A DNA stretch of 64,000 nucleotides from Phycomyces nitens (Eukaryota; Mucoromycota; Mucoromycetes; Mucorales; Phycomycetaceae): contig JAHRBC010000002.1 of the NCBI GenBank assembly GCA_022702545.1, forward strand, positions 1-64,000, in the 5' to 3' direction. This document shows positions 54,302 through 64,000 of this stretch, piece after piece; position 1 is the first letter of the stretch, and each line of letters opens with the position of its first letter. The translations under genes were made by a program, and so were the position numbers. The notes beneath the pieces are model-generated. The model had not been told where the DNA came from. It was given only the letters and a program-made list of their open reading frames with translations, and ran no database searches.

Positions 54302-57147
54302 GTCCACGAGAGCTTGATGAACTGAAAAAGCAGCTCAAAGAACTTCTGGATCTCGGTCTGATTCGTCCTAGTTCATCTCCTTGGGGTGCCCCGATTCTGT
54401 TTGTCAAAAAGAAAGACGGTGCCATGCGTATGTGTGTTGATTACCGAGCCCTAAACAAAGTGACAATCCGTAACAACCACCCGCTGCCGCGAATCGATGA
54501 GTGTCTGGAACGACTTCGTGGTTCAAACCATTTCACTAGCTTGGACCTGAAAAGTGGTTACCACCAAGTCCGAATCCAACCATCCGATGTCCCTAAAATG
54601 GCTTTCAACACTCGTTATGGCCAGTATGAGTTCTTGGTTCTCCCGTTTGGTCTCACCAATGCCCCGCCTACATTTCAGCACTTGATGAACAATGTTCTTG
54701 GTGACTGCCTTGATGAATTTGCATTGGTGTATCTTGATGACATATTGATTTTCAGTAAGACTCCAGAGGACCATGAGAAGCACGTCCGACATGTCCTGAA
54801 CCGGTTGAGAGAAGCGAAACTAGTGGCCAATCTCAAGAAGTGCGAATTTAATAAGCAAGAATTGGTATTCCTCGGTTTCCAAGTCTCGGCACTAGGTATT
54901 CTTCCCTCTCCCGATAAAGTCAAAGCTGTGCAGAACTGGATCGCTCCTACAAATGTCCAAGAAGTTCGCCAGTTTATCGGTTTGGCCCAACACTATCGTC
55001 GGTTTATCCCTGGATTTGCTGGTATTGCTGCCCCGCTGACGGACCTCACCCGTGGTGTTGGTCCTAAACGACGACCTATTGTGTGGACTGATGAATGTCA
55101 AGCAAGTTTCGAGCTCCTCAAGGAAAAGCTCACAAGTGCTCCAGTCCTCCTTGCTCCAGACATGGATAAGCCTTTCCGAGTAGAAACTGATGCTTCAGAT
55201 TTTGGTGTTGGTGCAGTGTTACTGCAACAGGATGAAACTGGTACCTGGAAACCGCTAGCCTTTGAATCCAAGAAGCTGTCCAAAGCTGAACGGTCATACC
55301 CGGCACAAGAACGTGAGCTCCTTGGTATACTCCATGCACTTCGTAGCTGGCGCTGTCTGATAGAAGGAAAGCCCTTTACTGTGTTCACAGATCACTTGCC
55401 TTTAAAGTACTTCCGAAGCCAAGTGAAGCCGACTCCCCGCCTTGTCCGTTGGATCTCAGAACTGGAACTCTATGACCCCACAATCGAGTACAAACCGGGT
55501 AAAGATAACAATGTACCTGATGTCCTGTCCCGTATTGGTGGTCCCGAGAGTGAGGACATGGCTCCAGAGTCAATGGAACCCGATTACTTGTATGTATCCC
55601 AGATACCCGATGAATCCGACTGGCCGAAGCTGTACACACATCCAGAGGAAGAATGGCCTGAGGATTACAAGGAACTGCTGCAAAGACAAAGATCTCGTTT
55701 TGTGATACACGACCAAAAAGTATTCCGGCGTGTTAAGTTTGGTGATGGCTTCCGAGAAATCCGCTATGCGTTGTTTGCCCGCCGAGCCAATCTTGTTGAT
55801 AACTTCCATAAGGGTTTTGGCCATGCTGGTGAAACAACGGTGTATGATCTGATAAAGAAACGTTGGTGGTGGCCAGGGATGCGCACGGATATTCAAGACT
55901 GGCTTGCAAAGTGCCCTCAGTGTCAGTTAGCCTCGAATGCTGAACGAAACATCCACCATGCACCAATGAAGCCGTTGGATGTGCCCCCTGCCTTTTCACG
56001 CTGGCATCTTGACTTCATTGGAGAGTTACCAACCACCATCAAGGGAAATCGCTGGATATTAGTCGCTGTGGACTATGCCACGAACTGGCCTATTGCCCGT
56101 GCTGTGCCCGATGCCACTGGAGAAGCTATTGCGAAGTTCCTGTATGAAGAGATCGTCATGCGTTTTGGTTGCCCAGATGAGATACTCACGGATCGTGGAG
56201 CGAACTTTATGTCCAAGATTCTCCTCCACTACACTGATCAGATTAAGGTACATCACAAGTTCACATCGGCCTTCCACCCAAGAACCAATGGTAAATGTGA
56301 GCGCCTGAATGGAATTCTCAAGCAAATGTTGCGAAAGTATGTTCACGGTGCCATTCATCGTTGGGATGAATATTTGGACACTGCTCTCTTGGCCTGTCGC
56401 ATTCGCAAACATCGTACTACTGGTTTCAGCCCCTTCTTCCTCACGTATGGTCGTGAACCGCGCCTTCCTGGTGATCCTCTCCGACCCTTTATGAGTGGCG
56501 ATCTACCAGATGATCCTCAAGTCCTTGCCAATGATGCCCTGACCTACTTACGTAACCTGCGTAAAGCCCGCGAAGAAGCTGAGTCTCGTGTCCGAACCAA
56601 CAGCCTACAAGACAAAGAGCGTTGGGATGCCGTTATGAAGCCTCACTCGTTTGCAATCGGCGCCCATGTCCTCATGCGCCACGAGAACAAGTTTGGGCTA
56701 GAATACAATTGGATGGGTCCCTATGTGGTCATTGACAAGAACCCGGATACCGATGTATACAAGCTGACAACTGTTGAAGGTGTCCCTTACACTTCATGGG
56801 TTCATGCAGATCGATTGAAACTGGCCAAGGTCGATGTGGTCTCCCAGACTTGGTTCCATCCTACTGCTTCCCGTGCTCAGACCCGTCGAGATTTACTTGC
56901 TGCTGCCTCTTCCCCCTTGGATGTCTCGGTCATTGATGATTCCTTAGTTGCTCGGGGACGATCAACAGTTTGGGGAGGGGATGATGTCGTGCCTGAATTA
57001 ATGTCAGCCAATCAGGATGACAATTACACAGAGTTCTCTTTTGAGAACGACGACCGAATTGATTCCCTTTTGCTCTCTGAAGACCTAGAAGACATTAGTT
57101 ATAACAAAAGTAGATTAGAAACCGAAACAGACATTTATGATGGCTGA
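54289..57147 (+). pseudogene. Gypsy III pol: RT, RNase H, integrase (long open frame)
   Basis: 949 open codons from 54298. RT with [21 protein letters not shown] and VYLDDILIF (about residues 140-148). RNase H with [16 protein letters not shown] (about 294). Integrase zinc domain [18 protein letters not shown] (about 495-545). Integrase core [15 protein letters not shown] and [13 protein letters not shown] (about 590-665), then a C-terminal domain with [12 protein letters not shown]. The frame runs on through the purine tract GGGGAGGGGATGA into the 3' LTR and stops only at 57145-57147, so the last 54 residues or so are LTR-encoded. The enzyme part looks undamaged; the element is disabled upstream by a stop and two frameshifts. 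Confidence 0.92.
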
Positions 57148-57292
57148 GTGGGTTTAGAAAAGATATAAAAGAGGACAATATTTCATTGAATAAAAAGTAT
57201 CTATCTTCTATCCTCGTTTACGATTCCCAGTGGGTTTGACCAATATTGGCTGTGTTATAGCATTGGAAGAACAACCCAGATCCAAAACGACA
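56985..57292 (+). repeat. 3' LTR of Gypsy element III
   Basis: 308 bp, TGTCG...CGACA, preceded by the polypurine tract at 56970-56984. Identical by eye to the 5' LTR except for the 19-bp indel and a terminal base. Confidence 0.92.
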
Positions 57293-57296
57293 AGAT

Positions 57297-57307
57297 CAGG
57301 AACGACA
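57297..57307 (+). repeat. Last 11 bp of the 312-bp host LTR
   Basis: CAGGAACGACA, the end of the LTR that begins at 51389. With its duplicated AGAT it marks the right edge of the Gypsy III insertion. Confidence 0.8.
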
Positions 57308-57324
57308 ATTGAGCGGGATAGGGC

Positions 57325-57328
57325 AAAA
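57325..57328 (-). terminator. Short T-run downstream of tRNA-Glu
   Basis: Four T on the minus strand, 2 nt after the tRNA 3' end. Short but adequate for Pol III in many fungi. Confidence 0.5.
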
Positions 57329-57330
57329 TG

Positions 57331-57402
57331 TTCCCCAACGGGGAATTGAACCCCGGCCACGACGGTGAGAGCGTCGGATCCTAGCCACTAGACCATTGAG
57401 GA
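57331..57402 (-). tRNA. tRNA-Glu (anticodon CTC)
   Basis: 72 nt on minus. Acceptor TCCTCAA pairs with TTGGGGA with one G-U pair, discriminator A. D-arm with GGTCTAGTGGCTAGGA, anticodon stem CGACG/CGTCG around CTCTCAC, T-arm with GGGGTTCAATTCCCC. No intron. Confidence 0.95.
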
Positions 57403-57410
57403 TGGTATAT

Positions 57411-58855
57411 TGACACGTGTGTTGTGGGCAGGTTTGGTTTCGACCATGAAGCCGGACCAAGGGCCCGGAAAAGGCCTAGGAGGGGTCGGAGGCCGGACCA
57501 GTCCGAAGAAGAAGTCCGAGCCGAGTAAGGATGGCCGATCCCCGAGTTTCTTTATTTCTCTTTCTTTTCAATTTTTCTTTATTTTATTTTATCACATTTT
57601 ATTATTTCCTTTTTATACTCTTTCCTTTTATATTTCCTTTGTGAATCCTTTCTCACTTTCTTGCAGGATTGCACCATTCTGTACTTCTTTAGTTTATTTC
57701 CCCTACTTCTTTGTCTTACCCTTTTCTTTACTATGTTATAGTATTTTTTTTATTATATTTTTCCTTTGGCCTTGATGGCATCATTTTATTATTTTATTAT
57801 TTCATTTTTTGGTTATTCTTTTAGTTATTTTCTTTGTCTATAAAAGACATTCTTTTCTAATGAAATAAAGATCATCAGTCAGTTTTACGATCAATTTTAC
57901 GGTTATTTTATTCTTTTGAGTTTAAGCTCTCAATCTCTGAAGAGCAGTTATATTTTGCCCGGTCATTTTGGGGATATTTCTGTTGAGTTTCGTTAGTCTT
58001 TTACTGGTTCTTTCATTGTTTCTTTTATATATTTTATTTGTCGCCCGTTCGGTTACCATACACAACCATACAAACACATCACACGTCAATTTTGATACAG
58101 GTGTTGTAGATTTGCCAGCTGCACCACAAAACTAGCAGAAATTCCGTGACGTCACTAAGGGCCCCACCAAGAAAGAGTGCTACATCACAACTAATTGTTA
58201 GTACCATCGTCAGAACTTCAGCGGGACCTGAAGTTATTCCCAATTTCCAGATTTCTTGTCCAGAATATTGTCTCAATTCTTTTTCCCTTTTTATCTTTAA
58301 AGATTATTTCCCCTCACTTCGATTTACCCTGACATTTTTACCTTTACCCATTCCATTGTTCACACTTCGATAATTCTTTCCAGCTTACCCCCCATATTTT
58401 ATACTTCTTGTTCATTGACACTTTTCCGGATTTGTTTATATAATCTCTTTTATCTTTAGCTACGATTGGAATGACATTTGAATAACATAATTAGTAAGAA
58501 GAACTATTCAATAGTTTTGTATAAAAGAAGAGCAATATCTCTATCAATAAAATTCATTCAGTTTTCCGATTATTTTCTTTTGAACCCAATTTGAGCTTGT
58601 ATTGTCCTGAGTGAAATACAAGGCTGTTTTCCATTAAAGTTATAAGATCTCTGTCTCACTGTTGGTTCCATTGTCTGTTGTTCATATTATCTGTCCGTTT
58701 TTCTGTCTGTTTTCTGTCCATTGCTGTCTGTTTTTCTGTCCGTTCTTATCCCAATTTCTGTCCGTTGATTGTCCCGAGTGAAATCAACTAGCCTTTAACT
58801 GTCCGTAAACCTTCTTGACCAGTTTACGCTACACAACCAAACTCAACACGCGTCA
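57411..58855 (+). repeat. Long LTR W (TGAC...GTCA group), 8 bp upstream of tRNA-Glu
   Basis: 1445 bp from TGACACGTGTGTTGTGGG to CAACACGCGTCA with no coding frame of retroelement type. The GC-rich head (CCGGACCAGTCCGAAG-like), long T-rich centre and CTGTCCGTT-repeat tail parallel LTR W3 and fragment W2. Left flank is ATAT; the right flank shows one A before CACTA element V starts, so the target duplication cannot be checked. Could be a solo LTR or a small non-autonomous element. Confidence 0.6.
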
Positions 58856-58856
58856 A

Positions 58857-61800
58857 CACTGGAAAAATGGGTCTGAATACTCATGTGTGGGCAAAGCTGT
58901 CTACCTGAGGAAAATTAGGGCAAATTTGCAGCTCAACACCTTTTTTTGTGTTCTGATTAAAAACGTTCTTTTGCTTGACCCCATTGGCTTGATTAAAAAG
59001 AATAAAACAACATTGCTTTTTTACCACTATAAAATAATAATAAATAAAGCATATGTAACACTCGTTTCGTTTTTGTTTTAACATTATAAACACAAACACA
59101 ATGTCAGCTTCAAATACTTTTTACAACACCAAGTGCTATTGCAATAGATGCAACAACAATGGCCAAGGCTACACATTGGTAGCAAGCCGAACTGCTCAGC
59201 GTCATAGCAAGAGAGCAAGAATTGAACAGAGCAACTCAAATGAGATGGGTATGATAATTTCAGTGTTTATTTTTATGTATTGTATAATAATTTCGGCGGT
59301 ATAAAACAAAGACACTCAAGCAGACATGGATATTGATATTCAATGTAAGAAAAGTTTATTTGAAAAAAAGTAGAGACTAAGAAACTATTATATTCTATAA
59401 GCGGTCATTTCTACTCAACAGTCTGGACCCTCGGATGTATTGGACGGTCAGACCAACTCACCTTTTTGGGATGCCGATGTAATGCTGGATGAGGGCGATT
59501 CAGTTGCTAATGAGGCCAATGCTGATGGCGAACGCGATGACGAAAGCGATGATGAAGAAGATGAGGGCGAAGATGTAGTTGAGATTGCGGTTGAGGAATT
59601 TGACAGTGAAGGTGTGTGTTGAATAGCCAAAAGCAAAGAGAAAGCAGCAAAGAAAAAAGCCTGAAAAAAATTGAATATTAATTTTTTCGATTTTAAAATA
59701 GACCCTTTCCCAACCCCCAATATGCCTGAAAATCCTGTGCACAGGTTTATCGCCGTTTTTGTTGTCCTCTTTGCATCCCGCTATGTGGTCAACAAGGGTG
59801 CTGTTGTCTTGATCGAGTTCATCAACACACTCTTGACGATTTACGAGCAGGATTTCCAGCTCCCATCCAGTCTTCTTGGTCTACAAAGAATGACAGGATA
59901 TTCTGCAATTGCCAATGGTATCAGGAGATTCGTAGCCTGCCCCAATTGTCATGCAGTATATGAAGAGAACCAGTCTGTCCCCCCTCGCTGTGTTTTCACA
60001 AAAGTTGGTGCACGCTTGACATGTAACTGCAAGTTGACCAAGGTCACATCGTCTGGATCATTGGTTCCCAAGCGTGTGTTTCAATACCAATCATTGAAGC
60101 ATGCCTTGAAAATTCTTTTCCTTCGCCCTGATTTTGAAGCAAGCATTCAACACTGGAATCAGGAGCTCAAGATCATGGATACAATGTGTGACATCTTTGA
60201 CGGCACAATGTGGAAGGAGTTGAAAGATACCAATGGTGAATCCTTTGTTGCACGTCCTCGTTCCTTGATGTTGACGCTGAATATCGATTGGTTCCAGCCC
60301 TTTGACAGGGTTGCATACTCTTGTGGTGCAATATACTTGGTCATAAACAACTTGCCTTGTGAGGAGCAATTCAAGGCAGAAAATACAATCCTTGTTGGAC
60401 TCATGCCTGGGCCGAAGGAGCCAAAGTCTGAAGAGATAAATCATTATCTCAAGCCTTTGGTTGGCGAGCTGGAGCAACTCTATGTGGGAATGACCATCCC
60501 AACATTTGAATGTCATTCTGGAGCAACCGTCTGTGCTGCACTATTAATGGTAGCATGTGACATCCCTGCAGCCCGAAAGACAAGTGGATTCACGTCCCAT
60601 AACAGCACAAACGCCTGTTACAAGTGTTGCCGCAATTTTTCTCATCTTCCTGGGACAAGCAGTGTGGACTTCCGTGGGTTTAATGAGTCTGGGTGGTGTT
60701 GTCGTCATGGTGTGGAGAACCGTTTGCATGCTGAGGTGTGGAAGAGTGCAAGTACGCCCTCAGAAAGGCATGAGTTGGAGGTCGAAAATGGTGTTCGATG
60801 GTCGCAACTGCATTGCCTTGGATACTTTGATCTAGTACGTGGAACGATCATTGATCCCATGCATAACCTATTCTTGGGTACAGCCAAGAGGATGGTCGAG
60901 ACGTGGACTACTAGTGGTCTAATCACGGATAGGAAGCTGGCTTCTATGCAAGTAATGGCCGAATCGATGGTGGTGCCAACTGACTACACCATTTTGAAGA
61001 CGAAGATCAGTAGAGGATTTCCATATATGAAGGCCGATGAATGGAAATCCTGGGTGTTGGTGTATTCTCCTGTGCTGCTCAGAGACGTTCTTCCTCTGGA
61101 TAAGTTCAAGAATTGGATCGACTTTTTTGATGCTTGCCGTCTCCTTGCAACACCAACAATCACGTTTGATGACCTTGACGACGCCCATACACATTTGGAA
61201 AGATTCTGTCAGAAATGTGAAGAATTGTATCCTGCTCCCACTCTCACCTGTAACATGCACCTGCACATCCATCTTCGCGAGACCATTCGTGATTTTGGAC
61301 CTGTGTATGGTTATTGGCTGTTTGGGTTTGAGAGGTATAATGGCCTGTTGAAGAAGATCGACACCAATAGAAAGGATGGATTTGAGTCCACGTTCATGAA
61401 AAGTTTTGTTGAAGACATGTACAAGGGCGACTACATACAAAAAATTCTCTCCTGTCCGAACCAAGCTCCTTTCCGTCCTCTTCTGTCAAAACTCACGTCA
61501 TCATCCACAACTGCCACCTCCTCCTCTGCCCCTCTTTCACACACGCCATTTATACTTCAGCTATTTGTGCGTGCATCTTTAAAGCCTGAATTTCCGATAA
61601 AGGGAAATGAGCCCCTTCCTCCCTCTGCCTTCCCTCTCTTGGTGAGAAAGCCATCTGTAATGGATGATAATGATTATCTCCAGTTGTTGAAATACTATCG
61701 GCTATCATACGATATATTCAGTCTTCAGCACTATCATCAGGCAACATCGTCAGGTATCTTTGTTGATAATCATATCACAAAGATAAAATCCATCAATCTT

Positions 61801-62249
61801 CTTGGCCAGACGTATAAAGGCAAAAATGGTTCCATAGACCGTGGGTCTTTCATTCAAGCACTCTTCCTAGGTAGAGTCGGTGATCCTCCACGAGCATACA
61901 CAGGACAAATTCAGTACTTGTTCCTTCACAAGCTCGGTCTGCCATCAATCGGAAATAATTCCACTCATGTCTTTGCTTTCGTGAGATGGTTTGTCAACAT
62001 GCCAAGTAGAACGCGTGAATATGAAGGAGTTGAGGTCTGCTTGCCAAGTTTCTCTCCAGATAATTATCATTGTATATTGCCAGTACATCGTATTCTTTTG
62101 GAAGTCGCGACTGCTGAGCTGGTGTCTGGTGTTAATGTAAAGATGCTGGTCATTCCTTTACCAAAAAAGATGTATGCTTAAAGCATTAATAAATAAATAC
62201 TTGTTTCTTTTAAAAAGAGCAAAACAAAACATTCATTGCCTTTAAACAT
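58857..62249 (+). mobile_element. CACTA element V, right side lost
   Basis: Starts CACTGGAAAAATGGGTCTGA. The 3.4 kb to 62249 are a close inverted copy of 44026-47414 in element B. Similarity stops at AAACATG (62249), where unrelated sequence leading into a MULE begins. Gene 2, gene 3 and the right end are absent from this window. Confidence 0.88.
59101..62181 (+). CDS. Tnp2-like CACTA transposase (element V), 956 aa, intact
   Basis: Exons 59101-59248 (148 nt), 59312-59344 (33), 59402-59611 (210) and 59702-62181; the joined frame is open to TAA. Exon 1: Cys/His module CYCNRCNNNGQGY with RHSKRARIE. Exon 3: strongly acidic (DDESDDEEDEGEDVVEI). Main exon: CPNC and CNCK cluster, LNIDWFQPFDR, VGLMPGPKEPKS, CDIPAARKTSGFTSHNS, CYKCC, DPMHNLFLGTAKR, NMHLHIHLRETIRDFGPVYG, ending PLPKKMYA. 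It is the undamaged counterpart of element B's gene. Because V lacks its right end, it could supply transposase without being mobile itself. Confidence 0.92.
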
Positions 62250-64000
62250 GCAGCGATCTTAAGGGCACGACGTTTTCAGATGGGGCACGACGTTTCTGTT
62301 TTACCGGACTTTCTGAAAGTGACTTGTGGTCCGGCATCTAGTGCCTTTTCCCAGTTTACGGAATAAAATGTTGTGTCCTGAAAAAGATATTTAAAGACTT
62401 TAAATAAAACTTTCTCTTCTTTTGTATACTCATCTCGTAAGAACTAATCATCTATTGTCTCCATTAGTCATTTCACCGGAGATTACAACAAGATCACTTT
62501 TCTCATGACCAACTTGAAATTACAAATACTTTATAGAACTCGCTTCATTATGAACCCTACCAATAAAGAAACTATTTTTATTGACGGAAAGGAATACTAT
62601 CCTGTTCAGCAAGCCCTCCCAACCCCACCTGCTAATGGCTACCATGACATGACCATGGCAATTGGAAAGATGCAAGAGTATGCCCTTGCTAATAACTTTA
62701 GCCTGACAATCAAAGACCGTAAACCAACTCGAGTTTACTTGAAATGTTCCAAGGGTGGACAGTATAAGAACACCCGCAAAATCAAAGACGAAGACAGAGT
62801 AAGAATTCCATCGAGTGGAATGACTGGCTGCCCTTATCTCTTGAAGGTTTCCTACAAGAAGGGCATCAAAGGATATCTTCCTTTGAAAGCCACTCATGAT
62901 ATTGAGGCATATCACAATCATCCTCTTGATGATGAGTGTCTGGAATCGACACTGAAAGGCAGATTGTCGAAGGTGACTGTGGACGATGCCAGAGATATTC
63001 TGAAGCTTATTGGAGCAAAAACAACTTCTCGTGAGATCCAAAAAGCAATTAACGATGACACCACCCCTGGCCATAAGTTGTACATAAGTGACATTGACAA
63101 CATGAAGGCTGCATTTGCTCGGGTTTCTGCTCCCGTTGTTGAGAATGCTGGAACAAAACTTGTGAATGCCATGGAAGCAAAGGGATATCAAGTTCGCTAC
63201 GATGTGAGCAAGAACGGGTCCCTCGAGAGGATTATGTTTGCCCATCCAAAGATGCTGGAGAGAGCCCGTCGTTTCTCTGAGGTAATGGTTGTAGACGCAA
63301 CTTACTCCACCAACAATCTCGGGATGCCGCTCATTTGTGTGGAAGGAATCCATAGTCTTGGAGGGAGACCCTTAAATCTTTTCCTATTGCTTTTGCCTGG
63401 GTTTCGAATGAACAACAGGCTTCATATCTCTGGTTCCTCGAACAGGTCAAATCGCTTGTTTTTGAAGGCAACAAGTCAGCCACTCTGTTTGTAACAGATA
63501 AATGTGCTGCATTGATGAACTCTCTTGACATCGTGTTTCCGGAGAACATCAAGCTGTTATGCTACTGGCACATGCTGAACAGTGTTGAGAAGGCAGTCTC
63601 TGGGAGGTTCGGGTCTGTAAAGACCAAGGAAATGCTAATGGAGCATGTCAGCAGCATGATCCATAGTACAACAAAAGAGGATTTTGACCTGGCGCATAAA
63701 AAGTTTGACAACATTTCTGCTGGCGTGGATATTGAAGATGGGAAAGACAGTGTTCCAGTGTCGGTATACTTTACCAACAGGTGGATCAAATGCCGTGAGA
63801 AGTGGGCGGGCTATCTGACATCTCAGTATATGCACTTTGGATGTACCACTACCCAACGAGTGGAAAGTGGCCATCAGGCTTTAAAGAAAGGCATATCCTC
63901 AATCTCTTCTCTTGAGTTGGCTTTTGAGAACATAGCCAAATATGTTGAGCGGTTGGAAATGGATTTCCGGGCCACCAAAATAAGAGAAACCAACAGGATT
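62250..64000 (+). mobile_element. Mutator-like (MULE) element, runs off the window
   Basis: Begins at the point where element V homology stops. The first 30 bp hold a direct repeat GGGCACGACGTTT. The transposase gene follows. Terminal repeats could not be confirmed because the right end is outside the window. Confidence 0.6.
62550..64000 (+). pseudogene. MULE/FAR1-type transposase, frameshifted, 3'-incomplete
   Basis: Start taken at the ATG giving MNPTNKETIF; an upstream in-frame ATG at 62505 is possible. The N-terminal zinc module has CSKGGQYK, TGCPYLLK and HNHPLDDE, as in FAR1/WRKY-GCM1 type DNA-binding domains. The DDE region starts VVDATYSTNNLGMPLI. Near 63375 the frame shifts by one or two bases, then continues AFAWVSNEQQ, FVTDKCAALMNS (second Asp), CYWHML, and TTQRVESGHQALKKG (candidate Glu). 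All three acidic positions are visible, so only the frameshift is evident damage. The C-terminus is beyond 64000. Confidence 0.88.

Larger units (their letters stand above)
52006..57292 (+). mobile_element. Full-length Ty3/Gypsy element III, TSD AGAT
   Basis: LTRs 52006-52332 and 56985-57292 (TGTCG...CRACA; they differ mainly by a 19-bp indel). Between them are gag, protease, RT, RNase H and integrase on plus. AGAT is repeated at 52002-52005 and 57293-57296. Inserted in the 312-bp LTR, of which the last bases reappear at 57297-57307. Confidence 0.93.

Noticed and set aside
63750..63760. A CCAGTG word as a possible right end of element V.
   Set aside because: It lies inside the MULE transposase coding frame, and the sequence before it does not match the inverted CACTGGAAAAATGGG end.

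Overview
The window looks like the left, telomere-proximal end of a fungal chromosome. Evidence: a 4.3 kb satellite built from CCCTAA-like blocks at the extreme left, spliced genes with short (about 50-70 nt) GT-AG introns, three eukaryotic tRNA genes (one with a 10-nt intron) and moderate-to-low GC. An early-diverging (Mucoromycota-like) filamentous fungus is my best guess, but that placement is inference. I see no ordinary single-copy cellular protein gene. Apart from the satellite and the tRNA genes, almost everything is nested transposable elements.

Layout. 1-4336: 57-bp subtelomeric satellite. 4394-4466: tRNA-Lys(CTT), followed after 17 bp by nested LTR debris. 4551-12010: two head-to-head Ty3/Gypsy elements (one near-complete on minus, one 5'-truncated on plus). 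12300-37320: nested CACTA/EnSpm-type DNA transposons. Element I (12590-18866, target duplication TTA) sits in the relic of an older element, H1. Element II (22676-29627, target duplication TTT) sits precisely inside the transposase gene of another older element, H2. Element III starts at 30189, also inside H2. 33.0-36.9 kb holds a 174-bp tandem repeat, a featureless AT-rich stretch and two end fragments. 37321-51274: LTR debris and a 12.6-kb Ty3/Gypsy element (element IV, TSD AAAG), itself invaded by CACTA elements A' and B (40914-47414). 51285-51367: tRNA-Tyr. 51389-57307: three nested LTR units including a third full-length Gypsy element (52006-57292, TSD AGAT). 57331-57402: tRNA-Glu (minus). 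57411-58855: a long LTR. 58857-62249: CACTA element V with an intact transposase, cut off by a Mutator-like (MULE/FAR1-type) element that runs off the window.

The most interesting system is the CACTA family. Every complete copy carries three transcription units in one fixed plan. The first is a four-exon Tnp2-like transposase with a Cys/His N-terminal exon and an acidic linker. The second is a four-exon accessory gene, convergent with the transposase, with invariant internal exon lengths of 306 and 186 nt. The third is a gene made of many 40-110-nt exons, transcribed divergently from gene 2. The third gene reads open across six exons in element I and carries a tandemly expanded exon pair in element II. 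I cannot assign gene 2 or gene 3 a function.

A second pattern concerns the LTR elements and tRNA genes. LTRs with TGAC...GTCA ends lie 8-14 bp upstream of tRNA 5' ends. LTRs with TGTC...GACA ends lie 17-23 bp downstream of tRNA 3' ends, just past the Pol III terminator. The target duplications I can read are all 4 bp. This suggests two retrotransposon groups with opposite tRNA-gene targeting.
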